From: Carnobacterium_A sp047553015
GTDB lineage: Bacteria; Bacillota; Bacilli; Lactobacillales; Carnobacteriaceae
DNA: 64,000 nt
Direction of reading: 5' to 3'
NCBI RefSeq assembly: GCF_047553015.1
Contig: NZ_CP180212.1
Coordinates: forward strand, 558,001-622,000
Shown here: piece after piece, positions 33,183-41,184 of the stretch
Numbering within the stretch: position 1 is the stretch's first letter
Layout of the letters: the number at the start of each line of letters is the position of its first letter
Translations under genes and position numbers: made by a program
The notes under the pieces: generated by a model
What the model saw: the letters and a program-made list of their open reading frames with translations, nothing else
What the model was told of the DNA's origin: nothing
The model's database searches: none

Positions 33183-33875
33183 ATGAATAAAATATTAATT
33201 ATTGAAGATGAGAAGAACTTAGCACGTTTTGTCGAATTAGAATTAAAGCATGAAGGATATGAAACAGAAGTCCGTTATGATGGTCGAGCAGGCTTGGAAG
33301 CGGCGTTAAATAAAAAGAAAAAATGGGACGTTATTCTGCTAGATTTAATGCTACCTGAGCTAAATGGTATAGATGTTTGCCGTCGTATTCGTCAAGTTAG
33401 TACAGTACCCATTATTATGATGACTGCAAGAGATTCTGTTATCGATCGTGTTAGCGGGTTGGATCACGGTGCAGATGACTACATTGTAAAGCCTTTTGCT
33501 ATTGAGGAGTTACTAGCTAGAATGCGTGCTTTATTTCGTCGAATTGAAATTGAAAATGAGCAAAATATCACTAAGCAAACAACCGTAACTTATCGTGATT
33601 TAACGATTGAAAAGGAAAATCATGTTGTTCATCGTGGAGAAAAAATTATTGAATTAACAAAAAGAGAATATGAGTTATTATTAGAATTAATGGAGAATGT
33701 CAACGTAGTATTAGCTCGAGACATTTTATTAAATAAGGTTTGGGGATATGAATCTGAAGTAGAAACAAATGTAGTGGATGTGTATATTCGTTACTTGAGA
33801 AATAAAATTGATGTTCCTGGTGTTGATAGTTATATTCAAACCGTACGTGGAACGGGCTATGTGATGCGTACGTGA
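33183..33875 (+). CDS. OmpR-family response regulator (LisR/EtaR/CsrR-like)
   Basis: The 230-residue regulator has a receiver domain with acidic pocket (IIEDEKN), phospho-acceptor Asp54 (VILLDLMLPELNG), Thr in MMTARD and Lys in DYIVKPF, then an OmpR/PhoB winged helix (IELTKREYELLLELM, VDVYIRYLRNKID, VRGTGYVMR). Location after gnd matches the enterococcal EtaRS and relates it to Listeria LisRK, which respond to acid, envelope and antimicrobial stress; the stimulus here is inferred. The start is ATG 33183 behind GCGGG. Its stop overlaps the kinase start (GTGA). Confidence 0.93.
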   Translation: MNKILIIEDEKNLARFVELELKHEGYETEVRYDGRAGLEAALNKKKKWDVILLDLMLPELNGIDVCRRIRQVSTVPIIMMTARDSVIDRVSGLDHGADDYIVKPFAIEELLARMRALFRRIEIENEQNITKQTTVTYRDLTIEKENHVVHRGEKIIELTKREYELLLELMENVNVVLARDILLNKVWGYESEVETNVVDVYIRYLRNKIDVPGVDSYIQTVRGTGYVMRT

Positions 33876-35395
33876 CGTATTCTTTTTTGAACAAAAAAAA
33901 TAAAAAACGTATTTCTTTAAAATGGAAATGGACAATTGGTGCTACTTTAGCTATCTTTTTAACCTACACAATTTTTACTGTAGCTATCTTTATTGGATTT
34001 AGACAAATTATGTTAACTGAAGAAACACAAGATGTTAAAGAAATTTTAGTCGGTGTGACCAATAGACTTAATGGTGGTTCAAGTGCGTTATCAAAAGAAA
34101 CAGTTTACCTTAATCTAAGTGGGAACTATACGTTAACAACTCTTGAATTAGGCGAAGAATTTGACCAGCGCAACCTGGTTTATGGTCAGTCAAGTAATTA
34201 TCAAGATACCATCTTTGCTAAAATGAATGAAGAAGGTGTATTTGTTCGTGTCTATAGCCCAACTTCAAGATTATTATTTGAGACTGAACCAAAAGATATT
34301 CCCTTTAAGAAGTCTGCTCAACTTTTGATTGAGCCAATTAAAATGGATAATAAAGAAGGTATAAGAGGTATTTCTCCGATTTATTCTAGAGTGACTCAAA
34401 AATTAATTGGATATGTCCAAGTTAATAATCAGATGGTTAATTATCACTACATGAGTGAGAAGATTTTATGGGCAATTTTAGGTATTGGAATTTTAGCTTT
34501 AATATTTAGTGCGGTTCTTGGTTACTTATTGGCGGTTAACTTCTTAAAACCAATTAAAAAAATTACGAATACAATGAATGATATTCGTGAGGATACACAA
34601 TCTACTTCTCGAATTGAATTGGATGAAGGAAACGATGAATTGACTCATCTTTCAACTGTTTTCAACGATATGTTGGATAGAATGCAAAAGTACATTGAAC
34701 AACAAAAAGATTTTGTAGAAGATGTCTCTCATGAACTAAGAACTCCTGTGGCTATTATGGAAGGTCATTTAAAGTTATTGAACCGTTGGGGTAAAAATGA
34801 TCCTGAAGTTTTAGATGAATCGTTACAAGCTTCTTTGCAGGAAATTGAAAGAATGAAAAGTCTAGTTCAAGAAATGCTTGATTTATCAAGAGCTGAACAG
34901 GTTGAAATTCATTATAAGAATGAAAGGACAACGATTAAGCCTTTGATTTTACAAACAATAAATAACTTTAAACTGATTTATCCTGATTTCGTATTCAATT
35001 TAGATGACGATATAAGAGATGAAATGTATGTTTCAATCTATCGCAACCATTTAGAACAAATCTTAGTTATTATTTTAGATAATGCTGTGAAATATTCATC
35101 TAAGAGAAAAGAGATACACGTGTCAATTGCTGCGGATAACCAAAATGTTGATATTGCTATTCAAGATTTTGGAGAAGGTATGACACAAGAAGACACAGAA
35201 AAAATATTTAATCGTTTTTATCGTGTTGATAAAGCGAGAAGCCGTTATAAAGGTGGGAACGGCTTAGGTTTAGCTATTGCAAGAGAACTCTTAACAGGTT
35301 ATAAAGGAACAGTTTATGTTGAGAGTGTCCTTGATCATGGTTCTATATTTAGGATAAAATTACCAATCCATCGAAATGAAGTAAAAAATTCATAA
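33872..35395 (+). CDS. Sensor histidine kinase (LisK/EtaS-like)
   Basis: The 507-residue kinase has two membrane helices (about 18-45 and 198-222) flanking an extracellular sensor of about 150 residues, a HAMP linker, HisKA with His near residue 285 (EDVSHELRTPVAIMEGH), and HATPase with N box (IILDNAVKYSS), G1 (IQDFGEGMT), F box (FNRFYRVDKARSR) and G2 (GGNGLGLAIAREL). It should phosphorylate the upstream regulator. The start is GTG 33872, overlapping the regulator stop by four bases, so the pair is translationally coupled. Confidence 0.93.
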   Translation: MTYSFLNKKNKKRISLKWKWTIGATLAIFLTYTIFTVAIFIGFRQIMLTEETQDVKEILVGVTNRLNGGSSALSKETVYLNLSGNYTLTTLELGEEFDQRNLVYGQSSNYQDTIFAKMNEEGVFVRVYSPTSRLLFETEPKDIPFKKSAQLLIEPIKMDNKEGIRGISPIYSRVTQKLIGYVQVNNQMVNYHYMSEKILWAILGIGILALIFSAVLGYLLAVNFLKPIKKITNTMNDIREDTQSTSRIELDEGNDELTHLSTVFNDMLDRMQKYIEQQKDFVEDVSHELRTPVAIMEGHLKLLNRWGKNDPEVLDESLQASLQEIERMKSLVQEMLDLSRAEQVEIHYKNERTTIKPLILQTINNFKLIYPDFVFNLDDDIRDEMYVSIYRNHLEQILVIILDNAVKYSSKRKEIHVSIAADNQNVDIAIQDFGEGMTQEDTEKIFNRFYRVDKARSRYKGGNGLGLAIARELLTGYKGTVYVESVLDHGSIFRIKLPIHRNEVKNS

Positions 35396-35401
35396 AGATA
35401 A

Positions 35402-35442
35402 AAAAAGATTTCTGCCTTTTTTAAGGACAGAAATCTTTTTTT
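35402..35442. terminator. Bidirectional terminator between the kinase gene and yidC
   Basis: AAGATTTCTG (35405-35414) pairs with CAGAAATCTT (35428-35437), flanked by A and T runs, with an inner CC/GG pair. Confidence 0.88.
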
Positions 35443-36361
35443 ATTTTCGCTGTTGTTTGCCGGCATTGCGCCCTGAAGAATAATCAGTACGAACTTTTCC
35501 GCTCGTCAATTCTTTTGGCTGTTCTTGAATCGGCTCAGCTTGTTTGATAATTCGTTCTTTTTTAGGTCTATTTTTCATTTCTTCAGCAATCTCAGCTTGT
35601 ATTCTAGGTTTATAGTAAAAGTTCGTAAGAATTGTTTGGAATACTCCAAAGAATCCACCAACTAACCAGTACAAACCTAATCCAGCAGGCGAAGAAATGG
35701 TGAACATTAAAATCATAATTGGATTCATATACATCATTGTTTTCATTTGTTTCTTTTGTTCAGGGGAGATACCAATCATTGAAACGTAGGCTTGAACAAG
35801 ATAAATTAAGCCAGCACCAATAGCCAACGGTATATTTCTTGTACCTAAGTTGATACCTAAGAATGTGCTAGCAGCAATTGGTCCAGATAAGCGGATAGCC
35901 TGAAACATAGCCGTAAAGATAGGCATCTGAATAAGTAAAGGTAGACAACCAATGCCGCCTAACATGCTCATATTGTTGTCTTTATAGAGACTCATTAGTT
36001 CTTGTTGAGCAATAGCTTTTTCTTCACTTGTTGTTGCAGCTTTTTGTTTAGCTTGGATAACATCTAGTTCTGGCTTGATCACAGCAGTTCTTTCTTGTTG
36101 AGCTAAAGACTTTCTTGATTGGCTCAAGTTTAAAGGCAAAATTACGACTCGAACAATTAAGGTGATGATGATGATTGCAAAACCGTAACTGCCATTGAAC
36201 GTGTCAGCTAACCAAAGAATAAGATTTTGTGTAGGAACCACTAAAAATTCGTAGATGAAGCCTTCAGGGTTACCTTGTTTGTCTGTACTCATACAACCAG
36301 AAAGAAAAAGCATCACACTTAAAAGCGATCCGGTCAAGAGGTAGTTATTTAATTTTTTCAT
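35441..36361 (-). CDS. yidC: Membrane protein insertase YidC/OxaA (lipoprotein type)
   Basis: The 306-residue protein begins with a lipoprotein signal ending LSGC (Cys23), typical of Gram-positive YidC/SpoIIIJ proteins. A five-helix Oxa1/YidC core follows, including ITLIVRVVILPLNLSQSR (with the conserved groove arginine), GCLPLLIQMPIFTAMFQAI and ILMFTISSPAGLGLYWLVGG. The C-terminal tail is basic. It inserts membrane proteins, alone or with Sec. Lactobacillales usually carry two paralogues; this copy is separate from the rpmH-rnpA locus of YidC1, so it may be YidC2 (inference). AAGGA lies before the ATG. Confidence 0.93.
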   Translation of the reverse strand: MKKLNNYLLTGSLLSVMLFLSGCMSTDKQGNPEGFIYEFLVVPTQNLILWLADTFNGSYGFAIIIITLIVRVVILPLNLSQSRKSLAQQERTAVIKPELDVIQAKQKAATTSEEKAIAQQELMSLYKDNNMSMLGGIGCLPLLIQMPIFTAMFQAIRLSGPIAASTFLGINLGTRNIPLAIGAGLIYLVQAYVSMIGISPEQKKQMKTMMYMNPIMILMFTISSPAGLGLYWLVGGFFGVFQTILTNFYYKPRIQAEIAEEMKNRPKKERIIKQAEPIQEQPKELTSGKVRTDYSSGRNAGKQQRK

Positions 36362-36432
36362 TGCTCACTATCCTTCATTTTAAATGTTTTTATCGATAAC
36401 AAATCCAACTATACAGGATATATGAATCGATT

Positions 36433-36708
36433 TCAATTAGTTATAGAAAATTTAATTCTTTCGGGTAAGGAAGAATCTTCTGTTATTTCTAGATGATCTA
36501 CTTTTCCGCTTGGAGAAGGAGATTTTTTTATTTTTTCTATGAATTTATCTATTTTAACAGGGTCACCATTTGCTTCTATATAGACACTTCCATCTGCTTG
36601 ATTTTTTACGGAACCAAAAACTCTAATTTGATCAGCAACCATCTTTGTCATAAAACGAAATCCTACTCCTTGTACACGTCCTACTGCAGTCATTCTTACT
36701 TTTTTCAT
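36433..36708 (-). CDS. Acylphosphatase
   Basis: The 91-residue protein has the acylphosphatase signature GRVQGVGFRF with catalytic Arg18, and Asn36 in GSVKNQADGSV. It hydrolyses acyl phosphates such as acetyl phosphate or 1,3-bisphosphoglycerate. I place the start at ATG 36706-36708, with AGGAGG 7 bases upstream. A second, equally strong start lies in frame at 36790-36792 behind AAAGGAGGG and would add 28 residues (MINLFQKLKGKSSP...). Both could be used. It is monocistronic with its own promoter, divergent from the DUF1033 gene. Confidence 0.88.
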   Translation of the reverse strand: MKKVRMTAVGRVQGVGFRFMTKMVADQIRVFGSVKNQADGSVYIEANGDPVKIDKFIEKIKKSPSPSGKVDHLEITEDSSLPERIKFSITN

Positions 36709-36829
36709 GACTAAACCTCCTATACTTTTCACTTTTTTTGTATGAGGAATGGGTGAGCTCTTTCCTTTTAACTTTTGAAAAAGGTTTATCATTTTAATTC
36801 CCTCCTTTAAAACACTACCTACCTTTATC

Positions 36830-36858
36830 ATTTTATAAGTCAAAAGGTAATCCGTCAA
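36830..36858 (-). promoter_or_regulatory. Acylphosphatase gene promoter
   Basis: On the minus strand TTGACG (36853-36858), a 17-bp spacer and TAAAAT (36830-36835) form a strong promoter. The transcript would start near 36823 and include both candidate start codons. Confidence 0.75.
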
Positions 36859-36922
36859 CTATTCAAAGAGACATATGATATAATTAACTCGAGTATAAAA
36901 TAATACAATTGAGGTGAGAAAA

Positions 36923-37213
36923 ATGTTTCAAGTAATAGAATTACAAGGAGAATATGAGCCTTGGTGGTTTTTTGATGATTGGAAAGAACAAATAAGCCAA
37001 ATCAAAACCTTCGAAACATTTGATGAGGCTTTGATTGATTATCAGAAAAAATATGATTTGCTCTATAATAACTATCCTAGTTGCAAGACTAAAAAAAATT
37101 ATCTAACAGCTTTTTGGGATGATGACCAAAATAGGTATTGTCCTGAATGTGAAGACGATATACAGTTATTTCATAGTATCATGCTGTTAAAAGAACACAA
37201 AGTGATGGAGTAA
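36923..37213 (+). CDS. DUF1033 family protein
   Basis: The 96-residue soluble protein (MFQVIELQGEYEPWWFFDDWK) matches the DUF1033 family of Lactobacillales and other Firmicutes; function unknown. It is rich in aromatic residues and has four Cys, two of them as CPEC near the C-terminus. I start at ATG 36923 with GAGGTG 6 bases upstream; the frame continues back to a GTG at 36914 that overlaps the ribosome site. It lies 50 nt before topB and may be cotranscribed with it. Confidence 0.8.
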   Translation: MFQVIELQGEYEPWWFFDDWKEQISQIKTFETFDEALIDYQKKYDLLYNNYPSCKTKKNYLTAFWDDDQNRYCPECEDDIQLFHSIMLLKEHKVME

Positions 37214-37263
37214 GAAACGAACCTAACTAAGACTAAAAAAACAGAAAAAAGAAAGGGTTGGAT

Positions 37264-39342
37264 ATGAAGACCTTAATTATTGCTGAAAAACCAAGTGTAG
37301 GAAAAGAAATCGCTCGAGTTTTGGGAGCTACTAATAAAAATAAAAGTTATATGGAAGGTCAAGACGTTATCGTTACATGGGCATTAGGGCATTTGTTGGG
37401 ACTTAAGATGCCTGAAGACTATAAAACAGAATGGGCAACGTGGAATATGGAGAGTCTTCCATTGATTCCAGAAGAGATGCAAATCAAACCACTAAAGAAT
37501 ACAGCGGCTCAATTAAAAATGATTAAACAACTTTCTCAAAGAAAAGATGTCAATCAGGCTGTTATTGCAACGGATGCTGGACGGGAAGGCGAATTGGTAG
37601 CTAGATGGATTTTAGAATACGTTAAATTCAAAAAACCGGTACAGCGGTTATGGATTTCATCGCAAACAGATCAAGCTATTAAAAATGGCTTTAAACAGCT
37701 GCAGCCTAGTAAGAAGTATGATGATTTATATGATGCAGCAGTTGCCCGTTCTGAAGCAGATTGGCTCGTGGGTTTAAATGTGACGAGAGCACTAACTGTT
37801 AAATATGAAGATAGCTTGTCAGCAGGAAGGGTCCAAACTCCTACTTTAGCAATGGTTAGAAAACAAGAAGCTAAAATAGAAGATTTTGTAGCAGAAACAT
37901 TTTATACGATTCAATTGGTGATGGATGGCCAAACTGCAACACTAACTAGTGGTGCTCCAGAAAGAATAAAAAATGTAAATGAAGCTGAAAAAATAGTCAA
38001 ACACTTAACGAAAAAATCTGTTTTAGTAAAAGAAGTAAAAGAAAAAATACAAGTTCATCTTCCTCCTTTGCCTTACGATTTAACTGAGTTACAGAGGGAA
38101 GCTAATCAACGTTACCAATTTTCTGCTAAAAAAACGTTAAGTGTTATGCAAACGTTATATGAACGACATAAAGTTGTTTCATACCCAAGAACAGATTCTA
38201 AGTACCTAACTATAGATATGAAGGAAACACTAAAGGACCGGTTACAAGCTGTTCATGGATTTGCTAATGAAGAAGTGAAAAATATAATAAAAAAAGGTTC
38301 GAAAGTCACTCAAACAGCCATTTTTGATGACAATAAAGTTACGGATCATCACGGAATTATTCCAACAGAAGAAAGAGTCCGTATTGAAAAAATGGACCAA
38401 GATGAAATACGTGTTTTCCGGATGATTGTAGAGCGATTCATTGGATTATTTTTACCTGCTTATAAAGTAGCTCAAACAACTTATTTGTTTACTACAGCAG
38501 ATACTACTTTTAAATTAAAACAAGAAGTTGTTTTAGAAAATGGGTGGCGTAAATCAGAACCAATAAAAGAAAAAAGACAGTTTAAACAAGGGGAGCAAAT
38601 AGAAAATCCAATCTTCAAGGTGAAAAAAGAACAAACTAAAGCGCCAATTCGATTGACGGAGTCTTCGCTGCTCCAAGCAATGGAAAAGCACAGCTTAGGA
38701 ACACCAGCAACAAGAGCTGAGATTATTGAGAAATTGATAAGTAGTGAATTGATGGAACGTAAAGCCACAAAGCTATCTGTCTCACCCAAAGGACAGCAAT
38801 TGCTAACGTTAGTGAATCCAGCGCTAGTTACACCTGAATTAACGAGCGAATGGGAAAAGTCGTTAGAGCAAATAGCTACTGGAAAATTAAAAAAAGATGT
38901 TTTTTTGAAACAAATAAAAATAGAAACAAAAAAATTGATTAAAGAAATAAAAATGAGTGAGCAGTCTTATAAAGACTATTCTTTGACAACTAAAACTTGC
39001 CCAGAGTGTGGCGAATTGTTGAAAGAAAGAAGTGGTCGAGAGGGCAAAATGCTGGTTTGTAGTAAAACAAGTTGTTCATATAGACGTTTTAAAGAACCAA
39101 AAATTTCTAATAAAAGATGTGCACAATGTCATCGTAAAATGGAAATTCATGAAGGTAAGTCCGGAAAATTCTTTAAATGTAAATACTGCAATGTTTCTGA
39201 AAAAATGGATCATACAAAAAATAAAAAAATAACCAAACATGAAACAAAACGGTTAATGCAAAAAGTAAATAAAGAAGCCGAAGAAGTAGAAAGTCCTTTG
39301 GCATTAGCACTGAAAGCTGCAATGGAGAAACAAGTAAAATAA
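37264..39342 (+). CDS. topB: DNA topoisomerase III (type IA)
   Basis: The 692-residue protein has an N-terminal TOPRIM domain (TLIIAEKPSVGKEIARVLG, IATDAGREGELVARWIL), the active-site Tyr near residue 307 in VVSYPRTDSKYL, the conserved HHGIIPTE and GTPATRAEIIEKL, and two C-terminal zinc-ribbon-like modules (CPECGELL...CSKTSC and CAQCHRKM...CKYC). It decatenates and relaxes negatively supercoiled DNA. I start it at ATG 37264 with AAAGGG 6 bases upstream. An IS has inserted just past its terminator hairpin. Confidence 0.94.
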   Translation: MKTLIIAEKPSVGKEIARVLGATNKNKSYMEGQDVIVTWALGHLLGLKMPEDYKTEWATWNMESLPLIPEEMQIKPLKNTAAQLKMIKQLSQRKDVNQAVIATDAGREGELVARWILEYVKFKKPVQRLWISSQTDQAIKNGFKQLQPSKKYDDLYDAAVARSEADWLVGLNVTRALTVKYEDSLSAGRVQTPTLAMVRKQEAKIEDFVAETFYTIQLVMDGQTATLTSGAPERIKNVNEAEKIVKHLTKKSVLVKEVKEKIQVHLPPLPYDLTELQREANQRYQFSAKKTLSVMQTLYERHKVVSYPRTDSKYLTIDMKETLKDRLQAVHGFANEEVKNIIKKGSKVTQTAIFDDNKVTDHHGIIPTEERVRIEKMDQDEIRVFRMIVERFIGLFLPAYKVAQTTYLFTTADTTFKLKQEVVLENGWRKSEPIKEKRQFKQGEQIENPIFKVKKEQTKAPIRLTESSLLQAMEKHSLGTPATRAEIIEKLISSELMERKATKLSVSPKGQQLLTLVNPALVTPELTSEWEKSLEQIATGKLKKDVFLKQIKIETKKLIKEIKMSEQSYKDYSLTTKTCPECGELLKERSGREGKMLVCSKTSCSYRRFKEPKISNKRCAQCHRKMEIHEGKSGKFFKCKYCNVSEKMDHTKNKKITKHETKRLMQKVNKEAEEVESPLALALKAAMEKQVK

Positions 39343-39420
39343 AGCATTATGTTGCGGGTCATAAAAATTTTTCTGTTTGTATTAGAAAGATTTTAAGCCT
39401 TTGCAACATAAGCTTTTTTT
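39342..39420 (+). terminator. topB terminator
   Basis: AAGCATTATGTTGC (39342-39355) pairs with GCAACATAAGCTT (39403-39415), with one bulged A and a long loop, followed by TTTTTTT. The IS target site overlaps the end of this T run. Confidence 0.75.
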
Positions 39421-39426
39421 GTTAAA
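39418..39426 (+). repeat. Target-site duplication, left copy (9 bp)
   Basis: TTTGTTAAA directly flanks the left end of the IS; an identical copy lies at 41108-41116. Confidence 0.85.
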
Positions 39427-39542
39427 GTACGTGTAAAATAGTTCTCGAGAGGATATTATCTTTTTACTAGCAAAAATAAAGAAGGCGTTCTATCATAAAT
39501 GTATGCTTACGCGGCAAATACATAAATGGAAGAGGCCTTCTT

Positions 39543-40952
39543 ATGGATAACATTATATCAAAATTATACAAAATAATAAAGGAATCAAGTGATTTAATTG
39601 CTACAGAAGAATCTATTCAGCTTTATATGTATGAAGTATTTACGGAATTATTAGGAGATATATTTATACACATAAACCAAACGATTAAGGAACAAAAGCA
39701 ACAAGAAGGATGGAAAGTAAAGCGAGAAGATTGGAAAACAGTCCAATTTATTTTTGGATTTGTCCGTTACCGTCGTACTTTAATGGCAGATCAAGAGAAT
39801 CAAAATCATTATCCATTAGATGAGTGGTTGGGGATTCGAAAATACCAACGTCACAGTCCACTCGTAGAAGTCAAAGTAGCAGAGTTAGCCAGTAAGTGTA
39901 CCTATCGGGACACCGCTGAAACACTGAAAGAGTGGACAGCAGTAACGATGAGCCATCAAACAGTAGGCAGCCTCCTTAAACGAGTGGGAGAAGCACAAGC
40001 GCATGAAGACGAAGAAATGGTGATCGAGCTAGAAGAGTCAGCAGCGTTACCAGAAGGAAAAAAAGTCGATTATTTCTATGCCGAAGCAGATGGTGTATTT
40101 GTCCGTGGGACAACAAAGAAAAAAAGTTTAGAGGTTCATCATGCAATTGTTTATGAAGGCTGGCAGAAAAATGGAAAGAGAGTCTCCTTGAAGGAGCCTA
40201 AAGCCATTATGACGACTAAAAAGACGGCTGGTTTTTGGGCAGAAGTACAGGCTTTTACAGCGACTCATTACGCGTTACAACACGCTCAAATCATTACCAA
40301 TAGCGATGGTGGACTAGGCTATACCGCAGATAAATTCCAAGAAACTTTTTCGCAGTCGAATTATCCCGTGTTGAATCAATTAGACGCTTATCACATCTTT
40401 CAAGGCCTGAACCGTGCTTTTGGTGTACAAAGTAATCTCTTTAAACAGAACATTCATCAAGCGCTTAAAAAACATGATTTAGAGGCCCTAACGATCTGGT
40501 TGGACACTTATGAAAGTACCTTAGAAGAAACACAGGCAGTAGAAAAACTGACTAGTTTTCGAACTTATCTTTTAAGAAATTGGGATCGGATTTTTGATTG
40601 GCGAGAAAAAGTAGAACAAGTACCGAAGGATGCCAGAGGTTTAGGCGCAATGGAATCGAATCAACGCCATATTTCTTATCGGATGAAAAAACGTGGAATG
40701 CATTGGAGCGAAGTCGGTTGTGAAGCCATGGTAAAAGTGAAACAAGGGATCTTAAATCAAACGTTACGTGAAGCTTATCTTCACCAGCAAACTAGAAGTA
40801 CAAGACAACAACGTAAGGTGAAACAAACCGTTCGTGTATCGTCTTTAATGCATCAAAAGACGCGTCAGTCAGTTGGGGCAAAGAAAGGGACGATTCCGTT
40901 TTATGCCCCTCATTCTTCAGCAATGGGGCAGTTAATTAAAAGTTTTCGATAA
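39543..40952 (+). CDS. ISLre2-family transposase
   Basis: The 469-residue protein matches ISLre2 (UPF0236) transposases in length and motifs: EEGWK-like and FGFVRYRR near the N-terminus, LGIRKYQRHSPLVEVKVAELASKC-type central region, acidic positions in YFYAEADGVFV and ITNSDGGLGY, and a late Glu in LGAMESNQRHISYRMKKRGMHWS. These would supply the DDE-type catalytic residues (assignment inferred). The start is ATG 39543 with GGAAGAGG 8 bases upstream, partly caught in a hairpin. There is no frameshift or internal stop. Confidence 0.93.
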   Translation: MDNIISKLYKIIKESSDLIATEESIQLYMYEVFTELLGDIFIHINQTIKEQKQQEGWKVKREDWKTVQFIFGFVRYRRTLMADQENQNHYPLDEWLGIRKYQRHSPLVEVKVAELASKCTYRDTAETLKEWTAVTMSHQTVGSLLKRVGEAQAHEDEEMVIELEESAALPEGKKVDYFYAEADGVFVRGTTKKKSLEVHHAIVYEGWQKNGKRVSLKEPKAIMTTKKTAGFWAEVQAFTATHYALQHAQIITNSDGGLGYTADKFQETFSQSNYPVLNQLDAYHIFQGLNRAFGVQSNLFKQNIHQALKKHDLEALTIWLDTYESTLEETQAVEKLTSFRTYLLRNWDRIFDWREKVEQVPKDARGLGAMESNQRHISYRMKKRGMHWSEVGCEAMVKVKQGILNQTLREAYLHQQTRSTRQQRKVKQTVRVSSLMHQKTRQSVGAKKGTIPFYAPHSSAMGQLIKSFR

Positions 40953-40959
40953 TTCCTGT

Positions 40960-41003
40960 CTGTTTGGGGAAGGTTCCATTTTTTTGGAACGTTCTCCAAA
41001 CAG
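40960..41003 (+). terminator. Hairpin at the 3' end of the transposase gene
   Basis: CTGTTTGG (40960-40967) pairs with CCAAACAG (40996-41003), with an inner GGTTCCA/TGGAAC segment around a T-rich loop, 8 nt after the transposase stop. It lacks a following T run but may still end or protect the transcript. Confidence 0.5.
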
Positions 41004-41107
41004 ATGGGCCAGCAAACGGCAAAGCCGTGCGGTAGCAGATAGGTGTACAAAAATAGAACGCCAAACTAGCCTAGTAATAGGACGACCGAGAAAAACTTGA
41101 CACAAAC

Positions 41108-41116
41108 TTTGTTAAA
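41108..41116 (+). repeat. Target-site duplication, right copy (9 bp)
   Basis: TTTGTTAAA directly follows the right end of the IS and matches the left copy at 39418-39426. Confidence 0.85.
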
Positions 41117-41146
41117 AGGCAGATTCCACTTTTTATTTATTTTGTG

Positions 41147-41152
41147 TATAAT
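41147..41152 (+). promoter_or_regulatory. ftsK -10 element
   Basis: A perfect TATAAT lies 33 bp before ftsK. The -35 (TTCCAC region) is poor. It is host sequence beyond the IS right end, so ftsK probably keeps its own promoter. Confidence 0.5.
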
Positions 41153-41184
41153 GAAAAAGAAGTGTCAAAGGAGGTTTATTTACT

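Larger units (their letters stand above)
39427..41107 (+). mobile_element. ISLre2-family insertion sequence, complete (1681 bp)
   Basis: The boundaries follow from identical 9-bp direct repeats TTTGTTAAA on both sides. The left end GTACGTGTAAAATAGTTCTC and the inverted right end GTTTGTGTCAAGTTTTTCTC share 14 of 20 positions as imperfect terminal inverted repeats. Inside is one uninterrupted transposase gene of the ISLre2 type. Near the left end a foldback (GAAGGC 39481-39486 with GCCTTC 39535-39540, inner ATGTAT/ATACAT) reaches the transposase ribosome site, which would dampen translation of read-through transcripts. Intact ends, intact gene and intact duplication suggest a fairly recent insertion. 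Confidence 0.9.

Noticed and set aside
33700..33935. Two minus-strand frames across the response regulator/kinase junction
   Set aside because: Both are antisense to well-supported coupled genes and have no initiation signals.
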